DNA of 18,562 nucleotides from Armatimonadota bacterium (GTDB taxonomy: Bacteria > Armatimonadota > Armatimonadia > Armatimonadales > Armatimonadaceae). The position numbers were made by a program, and so were the translations under genes. The notes beneath the pieces were generated by a model, which was given only the letters and a program-made list of their open reading frames with translations, had not been told where the DNA came from and ran no database searches. Positions 7,083-15,107 of the stretch are shown one piece after another; within the stretch, counting starts at the first letter, position 1, and every line of letters starts with the position of its first letter. The DNA is taken from assembly GCA_014379275.1 (NCBI GenBank), contig JACMMA010000808.1, forward strand, positions 1-18,562, written 5' to 3'.

Positions 7083-8420
7083 TTATTTTCTCAACACATT
7101 GCCGATCAACGGTGACGGAGGTGCCATCATGTCACCTATTTGAACCGATTTCCGTAATTCTGTTGCGGCCTCCTGTGCGGCGGACACGCTACTCGCATGA
7201 ATGACAGCGATCGTGTCGCCTCGTTGGACCATACCGCCGATCGACTTCGCCAGCACCATCCCGACGGAGGGATTTATTTTGTCTTCTTTACGTTCGCGCC
7301 CCCCGCCGAGGCGGACTACGATTTCACCGACTCGCCGTGCGGAGATCTTCCGGATGTATCCTGCCGTATCGGCGACGAATGGCAACAGGACCGGAGCCTG
7401 TGGCAATACTTTTGCGGGGTTATCGATCACATCCGCATCGCCGCCCTGTGCGAGGATGATATCGCGTAGTTTTTCCAACCCCGCCCCGGACTGGAGCAGC
7501 GTACCCGCGTAGTTTCGGCCTGTCTCTGGGGACGCGCTGATACCACACAGGGAAAGCGCTTCGCCTGCAAGGGTCAAGCAGATCTCTTTTAGTCGGGGGT
7601 TCTTTTTTGCATCCGGCACTGAAGGAGATAGCAGACTTATCGCCTCATCAATTTCAAGCGCGTTCCCGATGGCATTACCCAGCGGGGCATCCATATCGGA
7701 AAGCACCGCCGTCGCCCGCCGACCGCTCGCGACCGCGCCGTCAACCAACGCATGCGCCAGTGCTTCCGCTTCCTCCACTGTACGGATCAACGCGCCATCG
7801 CCTACCTTGACATCGAACAGGAAAGACTTCGCCCCTGCGGCCAACTTCTTGGAAAGGATTGAGGAAACAATGAGGGGCAGACAGCCCACCGTTGCCGTCG
7901 CGTCGCGGAGGGAATATAGCTTCTTATCGGCAGGAGCAAGGGTGTCCGTTTGCCCGGCGAGGCACGCCCCGATTTTTCTCACCTGACGGACCATCTCATC
8001 GGGCGATAAGCCGATACGAAAACCGGGAATGCTTTCGAGTTTGTCCAGAGTCCCCCCCGTGTGACCGAGACCACGTCCGCTCATTTTGCAAACAAACGCT
8101 CCCGCCGCCGCCATCAGGGGGACTACAATCAGCGATGTTTTATCTCCCACACCGCCGGTGCTGTGCTTGTCCAGAGTCGGCGCATCGGCGGGAATACCCC
8201 CCGCGATAAGATCGAGCGTCTCACCGGAGTTCGCCATAGCGCGGGTGAGAGCGGCGGTCTCCCGCGCCGTCATCCCGCGAATGTATGTCGCCATCAAGAA
8301 CGCGGACGCCTGGTAGTCGGCTACCTCGCCGCGCACATACCCGGAAATGAAACCGCCGATCTCATCCCCGGTCAGTTCCAACCCGTCTCGCTTCTTTGCG
8401 ATAACTTCCTGCGCCATCAT
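7083..8420 (-). CDS. deoA: Thymidine/pyrimidine-nucleoside phosphorylase
   Basis: Cytosolic salvage enzyme that cleaves thymidine, deoxyuridine or uridine with phosphate to give the base and (deoxy)ribose-1-phosphate. The 445-aa length fits the family (about 430-440). The phosphate-site motif KHSTGGVGDKTSL is at 85-97. The family signature SGRGLGHTGGTLDKLES spans 114-130. The substrate-contact segment SLRD ... VSSILSKKLA (about 170-195) keeps the Arg, Ser and Lys used by E. coli DeoA. Whether it prefers thymidine (DeoA) or is a broad Pdp-type enzyme cannot be told from sequence alone. Two tandem ATGs (8420, 8417) follow an AAAGGGGCGAG stretch. It is transcribed divergently from the ABC gene 54 bp away and ends in a strong terminator. 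Confidence 0.95.
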   Translation of the reverse strand: MMAQEVIAKKRDGLELTGDEIGGFISGYVRGEVADYQASAFLMATYIRGMTARETAALTRAMANSGETLDLIAGGIPADAPTLDKHSTGGVGDKTSLIVVPLMAAAGAFVCKMSGRGLGHTGGTLDKLESIPGFRIGLSPDEMVRQVRKIGACLAGQTDTLAPADKKLYSLRDATATVGCLPLIVSSILSKKLAAGAKSFLFDVKVGDGALIRTVEEAEALAHALVDGAVASGRRATAVLSDMDAPLGNAIGNALEIDEAISLLSPSVPDAKKNPRLKEICLTLAGEALSLCGISASPETGRNYAGTLLQSGAGLEKLRDIILAQGGDADVIDNPAKVLPQAPVLLPFVADTAGYIRKISARRVGEIVVRLGGGRERKEDKINPSVGMVLAKSIGGMVQRGDTIAVIHASSVSAAQEAATELRKSVQIGDMMAPPSPLIGNVLRK

Positions 8421-8459
8421 TACTTAGCTCGCCCCTTTCCGACCAAACATTTGCTGTCA

Positions 8460-8477
8460 TGCTATCATAGCGCCATG
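8460..8477 (+). promoter_or_regulatory. Extended -10 promoter giving a probable leaderless ABC-ATPase mRNA
   Basis: TG-C-TATCAT (8460-8468) is an extended -10 element ending 6 nt before the ATG at 8475, so transcription should begin at or next to the start codon. No Shine-Dalgarno is present. The core CTATCATAG (8462-8470) is self-complementary, so it also offers TATGAT on the minus strand towards the phosphorylase gene, without a good -35. Confidence 0.45.
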
Positions 8478-9464
8478 ATGTCTGATTTAGCGCCCGTGAT
8501 CGAAACGCGCTTGCTACGCAAAATTTACCGAGGGGCGAAGTTCGCGGCGGTGGAATCTCTCGACCTGTCGGTCGCAACAGGACAGGTGTTCGGCTTCCTG
8601 GGACCCAACGGCGCGGGCAAGACCACGACGATCGGGATGCTGCTAGGCAATGTTTTCCCGACGAGCGGCTCCGCAACCGTGCTCGGGAAACCGATCGGAG
8701 ATCGGAATACACGCCGATCCGTCGGCTACCTCCCGGAAAAATTTCAATTTCATGAGTTTCTATCTGCCACCGAGTTTTTAGACATGCACGGTCAACTGTA
8801 CGGAATGAGCGTGGGCGACCGCAGGCGGAGAATCCCCGAAGTCCTAGAAATCGTCGGGCTTCTGTCGCGTGCGAAAGATAAGTTGGGTGCGTTTTCCAAA
8901 GGAATGCAGCAACGCGCCGGTCTCGCCCAAGCAATATTGCACGAACCGCGGCTTGTGATCCTGGATGAGCCCACTTCCGCCCTGGATCCTCTGGGTCGGC
9001 GGGCGGTGCGCGACATCGTGTTGTATCTCAAAGGTCGCGGCACAACAGTCCTTCTGAACTCGCACTTGCTTTCCGAAATCGAAATGACCTGCGACACGGT
9101 TGCGATCATAAAGCGTGGTCAGATCGTGCGGCAGGGGACTGTCGACGAAATCACCACCCCGGTGTCGTCGGTCACGATCGCCCTGGAGGCGATTACTCCC
9201 GCAGTGCTAGAGGCGGCATCTCGTTTCGGGACCGTGAACCCCTCCGCCGTTACGGAGGATCGCTCTACGAGCGAAGACCGCCTCGACTCACTGAGCGACG
9301 TTTCGGAGATCACCGTCCGTCTGTCGGGCGGTACGGTAGCGAAGACACCGTATCTTGTCGCGTCACTCGTCTCGGCGGGAGCAAGGGTTCGCTCTGTTGT
9401 ACCTGTCCGCGAGTCGCTAGAGGATGCGTTCGTGCGGGTCATGGCGGAGGGGGACGCGGCTTAG
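8475..9464 (+). CDS. ABC transporter ATP-binding protein (ABC-2 type export ATPase)
   Basis: A 329-aa ATPase of the CcmA/DrrA-like class that powers ABC-2 exporters. Walker A GPNGAGKTT is at 43-51 and the Q-loop region is GYLPEKFQF (84-92). The signature is FSKGMQQR (140-147, the SKGM variant usual in this class), Walker B LVILDEPTSALDP at 160-172, and the switch histidine NSH at 195-197. A C-terminal domain of about 100 residues (230-329) follows, as in DrrA-type proteins. The frame is open back to 8061 antisense to the phosphorylase gene; homology starts at about VIETRLLRKIYRG, so ATG 8475 (or 8478) is the start. No permease gene is adjacent, so the partner must lie elsewhere. Its TAG stop overlaps the stop of the converging patatin gene by 3 nt. 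Confidence 0.92.
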   Translation: MMSDLAPVIETRLLRKIYRGAKFAAVESLDLSVATGQVFGFLGPNGAGKTTTIGMLLGNVFPTSGSATVLGKPIGDRNTRRSVGYLPEKFQFHEFLSATEFLDMHGQLYGMSVGDRRRRIPEVLEIVGLLSRAKDKLGAFSKGMQQRAGLAQAILHEPRLVILDEPTSALDPLGRRAVRDIVLYLKGRGTTVLLNSHLLSEIEMTCDTVAIIKRGQIVRQGTVDEITTPVSSVTIALEAITPAVLEAASRFGTVNPSAVTEDRSTSEDRLDSLSDVSEITVRLSGGTVAKTPYLVASLVSAGARVRSVVPVRESLEDAFVRVMAEGDAA

Positions 9465-11746
9465 AACAATCTTCCCAGCGCGAAATAGGGGACGAGACGA
9501 ACACCACCCCGCCCGTTGTCGCCGAGGCTCGCGCCGATAAGTAGCGGACCGAGGAATGTTTCCGAAATAACCCCGGCGGAAAGTGAACCGCGAACTCCGT
9601 CGTCAACGGCCGCTGTACCCACCCCGAAAGTCCCGCCCAATTCTCCCCAAACCCCGACCAAGGTGCGCCCCCCAAGCAGGGGCGGCGCGGCGATCTGGCG
9701 CAGAACACCGCCCGTTGCCAGGAAAAAGTCGGTGCCACGGAGGGCGTCGGTGTTTTCCGACCCGAGTCGGAACGGACCACCCAGGCCGAATTGGAGCGGG
9801 GCGGGGACGTCGTCTCCGAAGGATGTACCCCCGGACACCAGCACGAACGTGGTGTCGCGTTCCGCACGGGTATGAAACGCATCGTAGCGGATTTCCGCGG
9901 TGGAGAAGGCCCGATTCCCACTCGGCGTGTTCGTGTACCGCGTCCCTAACGCCGTGACGCGCGAACCGTTCCGCGGCAAAACCCCGTCATCTACCCCGTC
10001 GTAGGTGCCGCGAACTCGAAACGATTCCACCTTGCCGTTCGTCGCCGGAAGCGCAGTTCCCGTGCGCAGTCCGCTCCGGAAATAGGAATACTGGTAGCCA
10101 GCCCGGACTTCGAGGAATCGGTTCGGAATCAAAGCAGTGTCGAACGCCGCGCCGGTTTCTTCCGTTCCGTAGACCGCGGTGCGTGAGCCGTTCTGGAACA
10201 CGTTGCGGCTGTTATCCACGAAAAAGGCACGCGGAGCGACGAAGAACGGCGATTCTGACCCGCCGATAGGAAGCAGATATTCGCCCACGACCTGCACATT
10301 CGAACCGAGCCGCACATCAAGGCGCGTCTCCGCCCCGGGGAATCCGGCATCGAGACCGATATAACGTGCGGCGAGGTTCACTTGCACGCTACGCGGGTCT
10401 GATCCATTGATTTCTAGCCCTGCCCGTAGAAACGGCGGGCCGAACTCCGTTTCCTGCGCCCGGATCCGAACGCCCAGTACCCCCTGAATATTGCGTACGC
10501 CTTCGTATAGCACGGCGTTATAGCGACCGCCCCCGGTAAGAAGGGTGAACCGTTCGTCGGCGGATTCGCTGGGAAACGGTCGGAACAGTATCGGCCGGAG
10601 TTGCCGCACGATGCGTTGCGCGTTTTCGCCGGTCGGACCGATCACCGACAGATACGCGGGCCGTGGAAGGGGTTCGCCGCGCCGGGTCTTTCGGGCGGCT
10701 GTGTACGATTCCCATTGTGAATCACCGACGGCAAGAGGGAGCAAGGCATCCTTTTGTGCCTCGGCAGCGGCGTATCCGCGTTTAACGAACTCCTCGATTT
10801 GCGTGAAGTCGTTCCCGCTCATTCCCTTCAGATCCGGCGCAATAACGATATTCGCCAGCTTCAGGCTTGCCTGCTCATTCGCGCGAACGGCCAGCGTAAC
10901 GGAACGCCCGACGATGGTTAGAATCGAGCCGAGTGATTCGGTAGATTCGGCGATCCCCGACGCGTTCAAGTCTACGGCGATAATGGTTTCCGCCCCCATG
11001 TCACGCACGACTTCGGTCGGCAAATTTTGTACAACCCCCCCATCGGCGAGTAGTCGTCCATCCCGACGCACGGGCGTAAAGATTCCCGGCAGCGACATCG
11101 TCGCTCGGAGCGCTATCGGAAGCGATCCGTCTTTCATCACGACGGATTCGCCCGTCTGCAAATCCGTGGCAACACAGCGGAACGGGATCGGAAGGTCGTC
11201 GAACGATGTGACTGTCGAGCAGGGATACGCGATTTCCGATAACAACAATCCGATGGCGTGGGCGGGGTTTAATCCGCCCGGGAGTGTCAAACCGTTCTTC
11301 AAACCGAAATCGAATCGGTTCGGTATCACGCGGCGGTCTTCTTTGCGGCGAAAGGTGAGGGCGGGATACGGGGTGTCGCCGCGTAACGCATTCTGCCAAT
11401 CCACCCGTGATAATAACGCCTGGAGTTCGACCGGGGCGTATCCACAGGCGTATGCCCCGCCGACCAATCCGCCCATAGAGGTTCCCGCGACGTAGTCAAC
11501 CGGGATGTGGTGCTCTTCCAGCCATTTCAAGACGCCGATGTGCGTTTCGCCGTATGCCGATCCGCCGGCAAACGCGATCCCGATACGCTTGCGCCCTACA
11601 ACGGGCGCGGGTGGCGTGACTGGTACCGCACCGGGCGCGGCGGGAATCGGTTGCCGTTCTTGTCCCGGCGCGGGCGTGCAGGATAGGAGAATACTGGTTA
11701 AAAGAAATAAAGGGAGTGCGCGGACAGGGCGCAATCGAAGAGGCAT
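9461..11746 (-). CDS. Patatin-like phospholipase fused to an outer-membrane beta-barrel (type Vd-like)
   Basis: A 761-aa protein with the order signal, patatin, POTRA-like, barrel, as in PlpD/FplA-type autotransporters. The N-terminus is basic then hydrophobic and carries a lipobox-like LLSC (Cys23). The patatin domain spans about 53-340, with the oxyanion loop AGGSAYGETHIG (60-71), nucleophile S90 in GTSMG (88-92) and catalytic D235 in DGG (235-237). The oxyanion loop is GGSAYG rather than the usual GGGxRG. A short POTRA-like segment lies near 360-395. Residues about 405-761 alternate in beta-strand fashion like the BamA/TamA family, and the chain ends in Phe (GRLF), the barrel-assembly signal. 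Likely role: outer-membrane phospholipase, perhaps released to the surface. It starts 5 nt after a TATAAT with no ribosome site. Confidence 0.9.
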   Translation of the reverse strand: MPLRLRPVRALPLFLLTSILLSCTPAPGQERQPIPAAPGAVPVTPPAPVVGRKRIGIAFAGGSAYGETHIGVLKWLEEHHIPVDYVAGTSMGGLVGGAYACGYAPVELQALLSRVDWQNALRGDTPYPALTFRRKEDRRVIPNRFDFGLKNGLTLPGGLNPAHAIGLLLSEIAYPCSTVTSFDDLPIPFRCVATDLQTGESVVMKDGSLPIALRATMSLPGIFTPVRRDGRLLADGGVVQNLPTEVVRDMGAETIIAVDLNASGIAESTESLGSILTIVGRSVTLAVRANEQASLKLANIVIAPDLKGMSGNDFTQIEEFVKRGYAAAEAQKDALLPLAVGDSQWESYTAARKTRRGEPLPRPAYLSVIGPTGENAQRIVRQLRPILFRPFPSESADERFTLLTGGGRYNAVLYEGVRNIQGVLGVRIRAQETEFGPPFLRAGLEINGSDPRSVQVNLAARYIGLDAGFPGAETRLDVRLGSNVQVVGEYLLPIGGSESPFFVAPRAFFVDNSRNVFQNGSRTAVYGTEETGAAFDTALIPNRFLEVRAGYQYSYFRSGLRTGTALPATNGKVESFRVRGTYDGVDDGVLPRNGSRVTALGTRYTNTPSGNRAFSTAEIRYDAFHTRAERDTTFVLVSGGTSFGDDVPAPLQFGLGGPFRLGSENTDALRGTDFFLATGGVLRQIAAPPLLGGRTLVGVWGELGGTFGVGTAAVDDGVRGSLSAGVISETFLGPLLIGASLGDNGRGGVRLVPYFALGRLF

Positions 11747-11757
11747 GTCGCATTATA
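11746..11757 (-). promoter_or_regulatory. TATAAT five bases before the patatin start codon
   Basis: On the minus strand TATAAT (11757-11752) is followed by GCGAC and then the ATG at 11746. This spacing puts the transcription start at the start codon, as in leaderless genes. No Shine-Dalgarno and no convincing -35 were seen; a TG lies 2 nt before the hexamer. Confidence 0.45.
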
Positions 11758-11946
11758 GGCAAACCATGCGCAAAATGATAGAGGGGCGCAAACTTCACCG
11801 AGCCTGACTCGCGAGGCGGTCATTTTTCTCGATAATTTGTCCATCCCGGATGGGGCCGATGTTCGTCCAGCGCCGTCAGACTCCCACCCAAGGACAACTC
11901 CGGGGGAATTCGTATGGCGAGCAGGGGAAACCGGATCAAATGGTGA

Positions 11947-13194
11947 ATGGGTAGGGTGATGCAGCGTTCTTTCAATGCCACGGCAACCGAGCCTTCCGAT
12001 TATTCTCCTACTTCTATGTATGTCGCCGATGCGGAAAGCCTCCGCGCCCTCGCCGACCGCCTTCAAACCGCCCTCGCCGTTGACCCTCGCCTGGCGTTCG
12101 ACACCGAATTTATTCGTGAACGTACCTACAAACCCGTCCTGGAAATTATCCAGGTTTCCACCGCCGACGGGTTCATCGCCATCATTGATGTCCCGGCACT
12201 GAAGGGTGAACTAGGTGTACTGCGTAATCTTTTCGTTGATGCGGACGTGATCAAAATCCTTCATGCCGGCGGGCAGGACATGGAAATCCTTGCCGCGCGC
12301 CTGGGAGAGCCACCCGCGCCGGTATACGACACACAAGTCGCCGCGGCGTTCGCCGGGTATTCGCTACAAACGGGTTATGGCGCGTTGGTGCAAGCCCTTC
12401 TCGGAGTACGTCTCGCCAAAGACGAGGGATTCGCCGACTGGTCACGCCGACCGCTTACGCCCGCGATGCGCGATTATGCCGAAAACGATGTCCGGTATCT
12501 CCACGCACTACATGATAAATTGTCCGCCATCTTAGCGAAGCGGGGACGCACGGGATGGGCGAGCGATCAGATGTCGCGATCCCTTCTTGCAGGCACCGAG
12601 GAACTTCCGGCGGATGAACTGTGGCGTAAGGTAGGCGGCAAAAACGTGCTCGATGGACGCGGACTGGCGGTACTGCGCGAACTCGCGGCGTGGCGTGATG
12701 TCGAAGCACAACGCCGGGATAAGCCGCGGCGTTCAGTGGTCAAGGATGATTTCTTGATCGAAATAGCCCGGCGGGCCGCCACTGACCCCCACACAATACA
12801 AACTTTACGGTCCGCCCCGCCGAACCTGGGAGAAAAGAATGCACAATCCCTCGCCGAGGTTGTCCTGAAAGGCGTCGCCGTGTCGCCCGATGACCGCCCC
12901 CAAGCGGATCAAATGCAGCCCCTCGACGAACAGGGTTCTGTACTTCAGGAAATGCTGAATACGGTGGTACGTCTGCGCGCCGTCGAGGAGAATCTACCAC
13001 CGTCGTTGCTCGCGTCGACCGACGATCTGCGCACTCTCGCGGCGGAACGGGCGCGTCCTAACTTCGAGGGCGCGCTCTTTTCGGGGTGGCGCGGTGAGCT
13101 GGTCGGACGGCCACTGCGTGAACTGTTAGAAGGGCGCCTTTCGATAGGCTATGACCCGAAACGTCGGCGCGTCGTGTTAGAAACCAAAACATAA
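11947..13194 (+). CDS. rnd: RNase D-type 3'-5' exoribonuclease (DEDDy + HRDC)
   Basis: Trims 3' ends of structured RNAs such as tRNA precursors. In the 415-aa reading the exonuclease motifs are Exo I FDTEF (D52, E54), Exo II GGQDME (D111) and Exo III YAENDVRYL (Y177, D181), which is the DEDDy set. An HRDC nucleic-acid-binding domain follows at about 219-300 (DELWRKVGG ... GLAVLRELAAWRD). A second HRDC-like helical region ends near RPLRELLEGRLSIGYDP, giving the two-HRDC plan of bacterial RNase D (E. coli, 375 aa). The first 23 residues match nothing in the family, and homology begins at MYVADAESL, so the ATG at 12016 is an alternative start. None of the starts has a clear ribosome site. It is divergent from the patatin gene with a 200-bp spacer. 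Confidence 0.9.
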   Translation: MGRVMQRSFNATATEPSDYSPTSMYVADAESLRALADRLQTALAVDPRLAFDTEFIRERTYKPVLEIIQVSTADGFIAIIDVPALKGELGVLRNLFVDADVIKILHAGGQDMEILAARLGEPPAPVYDTQVAAAFAGYSLQTGYGALVQALLGVRLAKDEGFADWSRRPLTPAMRDYAENDVRYLHALHDKLSAILAKRGRTGWASDQMSRSLLAGTEELPADELWRKVGGKNVLDGRGLAVLRELAAWRDVEAQRRDKPRRSVVKDDFLIEIARRAATDPHTIQTLRSAPPNLGEKNAQSLAEVVLKGVAVSPDDRPQADQMQPLDEQGSVLQEMLNTVVRLRAVEENLPPSLLASTDDLRTLAAERARPNFEGALFSGWRGELVGRPLRELLEGRLSIGYDPKRRRVVLETKT

Positions 13195-13217
13195 TCGTCG
13201 CCCACAGATACCGTTGC

Positions 13218-13235
13218 ACCGCAAAGAATCGCGGT
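13218..13235. repeat. Dyad upstream of the sigma-54-like promoter
   Basis: ACCGC (13218-13222) and GCGGT (13231-13235) with an 8-bp spacer form an 18-bp dyad centred about 69 bp before the predicted transcription start. Position and symmetry fit an activator-binding site, but the arms are only 5 bp. Confidence 0.3.
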
Positions 13236-13268
13236 AAACTCCCAAGCCATTACAAAGTTTTATTGCGC

Positions 13269-13284
13269 TGGCATGCTTGTTGCT
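13269..13284 (+). promoter_or_regulatory. Sigma-54 (-24/-12) promoter candidate
   Basis: TGGCATG-CTTG-TTGCT matches the RpoN consensus TGGCACG-N4-TTGCW with one mismatch (C to T). The GG (-24) and GC (-12) doublets are at exactly the required spacing, and a pyrimidine (C, 13268) precedes, as preferred. Transcription would start near 13295, about 330 nt before the first coiled-coil gene. No RpoN or enhancer-binding protein gene is in this window. Confidence 0.5.
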
Positions 13285-13532
13285 TGTCTCCTGCTACGTG
13301 GCGGGAGAACATCCACACCTCAGAATCGCATTCGGTAGTCGGTGAGCGTCATCGTTGAAGATGGAGAATATATGATGATGTGCTGGCGACTCTTCGATTG
13401 CACTAAAGAATAAACTCAAGTCCGCCGAACATCATGGATGGAAATCGCGCATTCCTGCACAAACACGCCCAGTTATGCCGGTGGCCCTTCATGTCGTGTC
13501 AGCGCGGCTAGAATATCAGGTACTTACCTTTT

Positions 13533-13628
13533 ATGACTGTGATTAATCCCCCAGGCGAAACTTGCAGGTGGATGCTTCGAAGCACGGAAACTATTCGAAA
13601 CCCTAAAGCAATGCTGAATATAATATGA
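13533..13628 (+). CDS. Possible 31-codon leader ORF overlapping the coiled-coil gene start
   Basis: The frame ATG 13533 to TGA 13626-13628 encodes a 31-residue peptide starting MTVINPPGE. Its TGA overlaps the ATG of the next gene (ATGA at 13625-13628), an arrangement typical of translational coupling. This would explain why that gene has no ribosome site of its own. There is no Shine-Dalgarno before the small frame, and no recognisable domain. Confidence 0.25.
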   Translation: MTVINPPGETCRWMLRSTETIRNPKAMLNII

Positions 13629-15064
13629 AGAAAACGGAACCTAGACTTGATGGGGATCTTTCTAAGATCGATCAAATTCTCGCAATTTTGAACGGTTCAG
13701 ATTTGGAGAAGTCATGGAAAGAGTGCCTAACGGCGTGGGAAGACTCGTCCCCGGCCCAACGTGCCGACTGCCGTGCATTCGCGGTCAACCTGCGCGACAG
13801 CTTTGTTCGGGTTTTGCGTGATGTCGATGATGCGCAGGAGCAGGAGACCATCGCCTCGATATTTTATACGCAAGTCAAATGCCAATGGATTCTCATCAAC
13901 ACGCAATCCGGGTACCAGATTAGCCAGGGGCGTATCGAGGGGACTTTGTTTTGCCGTGCCGGCATGCTTTCGGCTTTGCTAGGCGCCTTAGAACCGGTAC
14001 TTCGCAAGGTTGATCTGACACGAATCACGAATTTCTTAGCGGAACCGGAAGGCAATAGCCACGAAAATAACCCCGACGCGGCGCGCTTATCCGCGTTACT
14101 CGGGACGCGGGTCGAGTTCGAGGAAGTGCCTGCGGAGATGCAATCCTTCCCCCGGATCATCGTTGACGCGAAAGTAATCGAGAACCGCTTCCGAGAACTT
14201 TCTGCACAATTTGACGAGGGCGAACAGCAATGGAAAGAGTTACAAGCTGATCTGGGCGTCGACAATCGCACCGAAATCGTCGCCTTATTCGAGAAACTCC
14301 AGAGTACGGACGTCATGTCAGAGGAAGCCGGGTCTGATGCCGCGATCTCCCGTGCCGCGCACGCCGAATGGGCGGAGCGGCGTGAATTGCAATTGCGTGC
14401 GTTGCGCAAAGAGATTGGGACGCTCCGCGCTGATTGGGAACAAATCCATATCGAGACCGGAATCACCGAGGTGTCGGGGTTGATCTCCTCCTGGCGAGAG
14501 GCGAAGGATACGCTGAAAGCAGTACGTTCCAAACTCGCCGTCGAAAGTTCCGCGCTCGCTGCGCTTCGCGCTGAATACGGGGCCGATGTGTCTGCCGCGG
14601 AAGTAATCGCTGAAATGCGGCGGTTATCGTCGGAACTTTCTCAGGTACAGACGAAGTGGGAAAAACTTCGAATCGAAAACGAGTACCTCGAACGAGAGTT
14701 TGGCACGTTTAATGCCCAACAAATGGTTGAACTGGTTCGAAGTCTACGGGACAAGATCGCGGAGGTCTCGACACAATCGGTGAGCGGTAACGTGGATCAC
14801 GATGGTCTGATCCAAGAATTTGGAACGGCGGATCTCGAAACTATCGTCGTTCGCGTGCGTGAGTTACGCGACAATCTCGCCGCGGCTACCCGCGAAATGA
14901 TTCCGTTGCGCGCAGACCGCTACGTGCTACAAAACGAGTTAGGCAAGTCCGATGCTCGCGAAATCGTCGCACACATGCGCACACTGGAGATGCGTATACA
15001 GAGCTTCAGTGAGATGTCGGAGCTCCTCGGGAGCATGGAACAGGCTCTCAAAACACTGGATTAG
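13625..15064 (+). CDS. Coiled-coil protein with 40-residue repeats (PYP cluster, protein 1)
   Basis: I do not recognise this 479-aa protein as a named family. Residues 1-185 are globular and helical (LRDSFVRVLRDVDD, GRIEGTLFCRAGMLSALLGALEPVLRKVD). Residues about 186-479 are long coiled coil, rich in E, K, R, L and A. Within it a unit of the form L-x-x-E-[LFY]-G-x-x-D-x-x-x-[IV]-[IV]-x-x-[VM]-R-x-L recurs. The conserved glycines are at 211, 279, 319, 360, 400 and 440, so the last five units are spaced 40, 41, 40 and 40 residues apart. The clearest are EREFGTFNAQQMVELVRSL, IQEFGTADLETIVVRVREL and QNELGKSDAREIVAHMRTL. No membrane segment or enzyme motif is present. The same unit occurs in the next protein, so the two probably bind each other or a common partner. 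The ATG lacks a ribosome site and overlaps a small upstream frame. Confidence 0.85.
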   Translation: MKKTEPRLDGDLSKIDQILAILNGSDLEKSWKECLTAWEDSSPAQRADCRAFAVNLRDSFVRVLRDVDDAQEQETIASIFYTQVKCQWILINTQSGYQISQGRIEGTLFCRAGMLSALLGALEPVLRKVDLTRITNFLAEPEGNSHENNPDAARLSALLGTRVEFEEVPAEMQSFPRIIVDAKVIENRFRELSAQFDEGEQQWKELQADLGVDNRTEIVALFEKLQSTDVMSEEAGSDAAISRAAHAEWAERRELQLRALRKEIGTLRADWEQIHIETGITEVSGLISSWREAKDTLKAVRSKLAVESSALAALRAEYGADVSAAEVIAEMRRLSSELSQVQTKWEKLRIENEYLEREFGTFNAQQMVELVRSLRDKIAEVSTQSVSGNVDHDGLIQEFGTADLETIVVRVRELRDNLAAATREMIPLRADRYVLQNELGKSDAREIVAHMRTLEMRIQSFSEMSELLGSMEQALKTLD

Positions 15065-15107
15065 TTATTAAAACTGTCCGACACTCGATACATAAGAAAG
15101 ACAACAT

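Larger units (their letters stand above)
13195..13624 (+). other. 430-bp leader/promoter region of the PYP and coiled-coil cluster
   Basis: Less GC-rich than its surroundings and without a conventional gene. It holds a dyad (13218-13235), a sigma-54-like promoter (13269-13284), a hairpin CTCCTGC-TACGTG-GCGGGAG (13288-13307, one G-U), a perfect 12-bp palindrome TGCTTCGAAGCA (13573-13584) and three tiny open frames. These are 13372-13413 (13 codons, GGAG 6-7 nt upstream), one starting near 13434 (25 codons) and 13533-13628 (31 codons). Any of these could be leader peptides, or chance. Confidence 0.5.

Noticed and set aside
8061..8474. N-terminal extension of the ABC ATPase by 138 codons
   Set aside because: It is antisense to the phosphorylase gene, and ABC homology starts only after ATG 8475.
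10545..11495. 316-codon plus-strand open frame
   Set aside because: It lies wholly antisense to the patatin-barrel gene, whose motifs are unmistakable. Its product is Arg/Ser/Pro-rich low-quality sequence, a by-product of codon bias.
13195..13624. Decayed gene or mobile element remnant between rnd and the coiled-coil gene
   Set aside because: No terminal repeats, target duplications or recognisable protein fragments were found.
13864..14532. 222-codon minus-strand frame (and 15068-15694, 208 codons)
   Set aside because: Both mirror the coiled-coil genes; their Ser/Arg-rich products are what antisense of Glu/Leu/Arg coiled coil gives.
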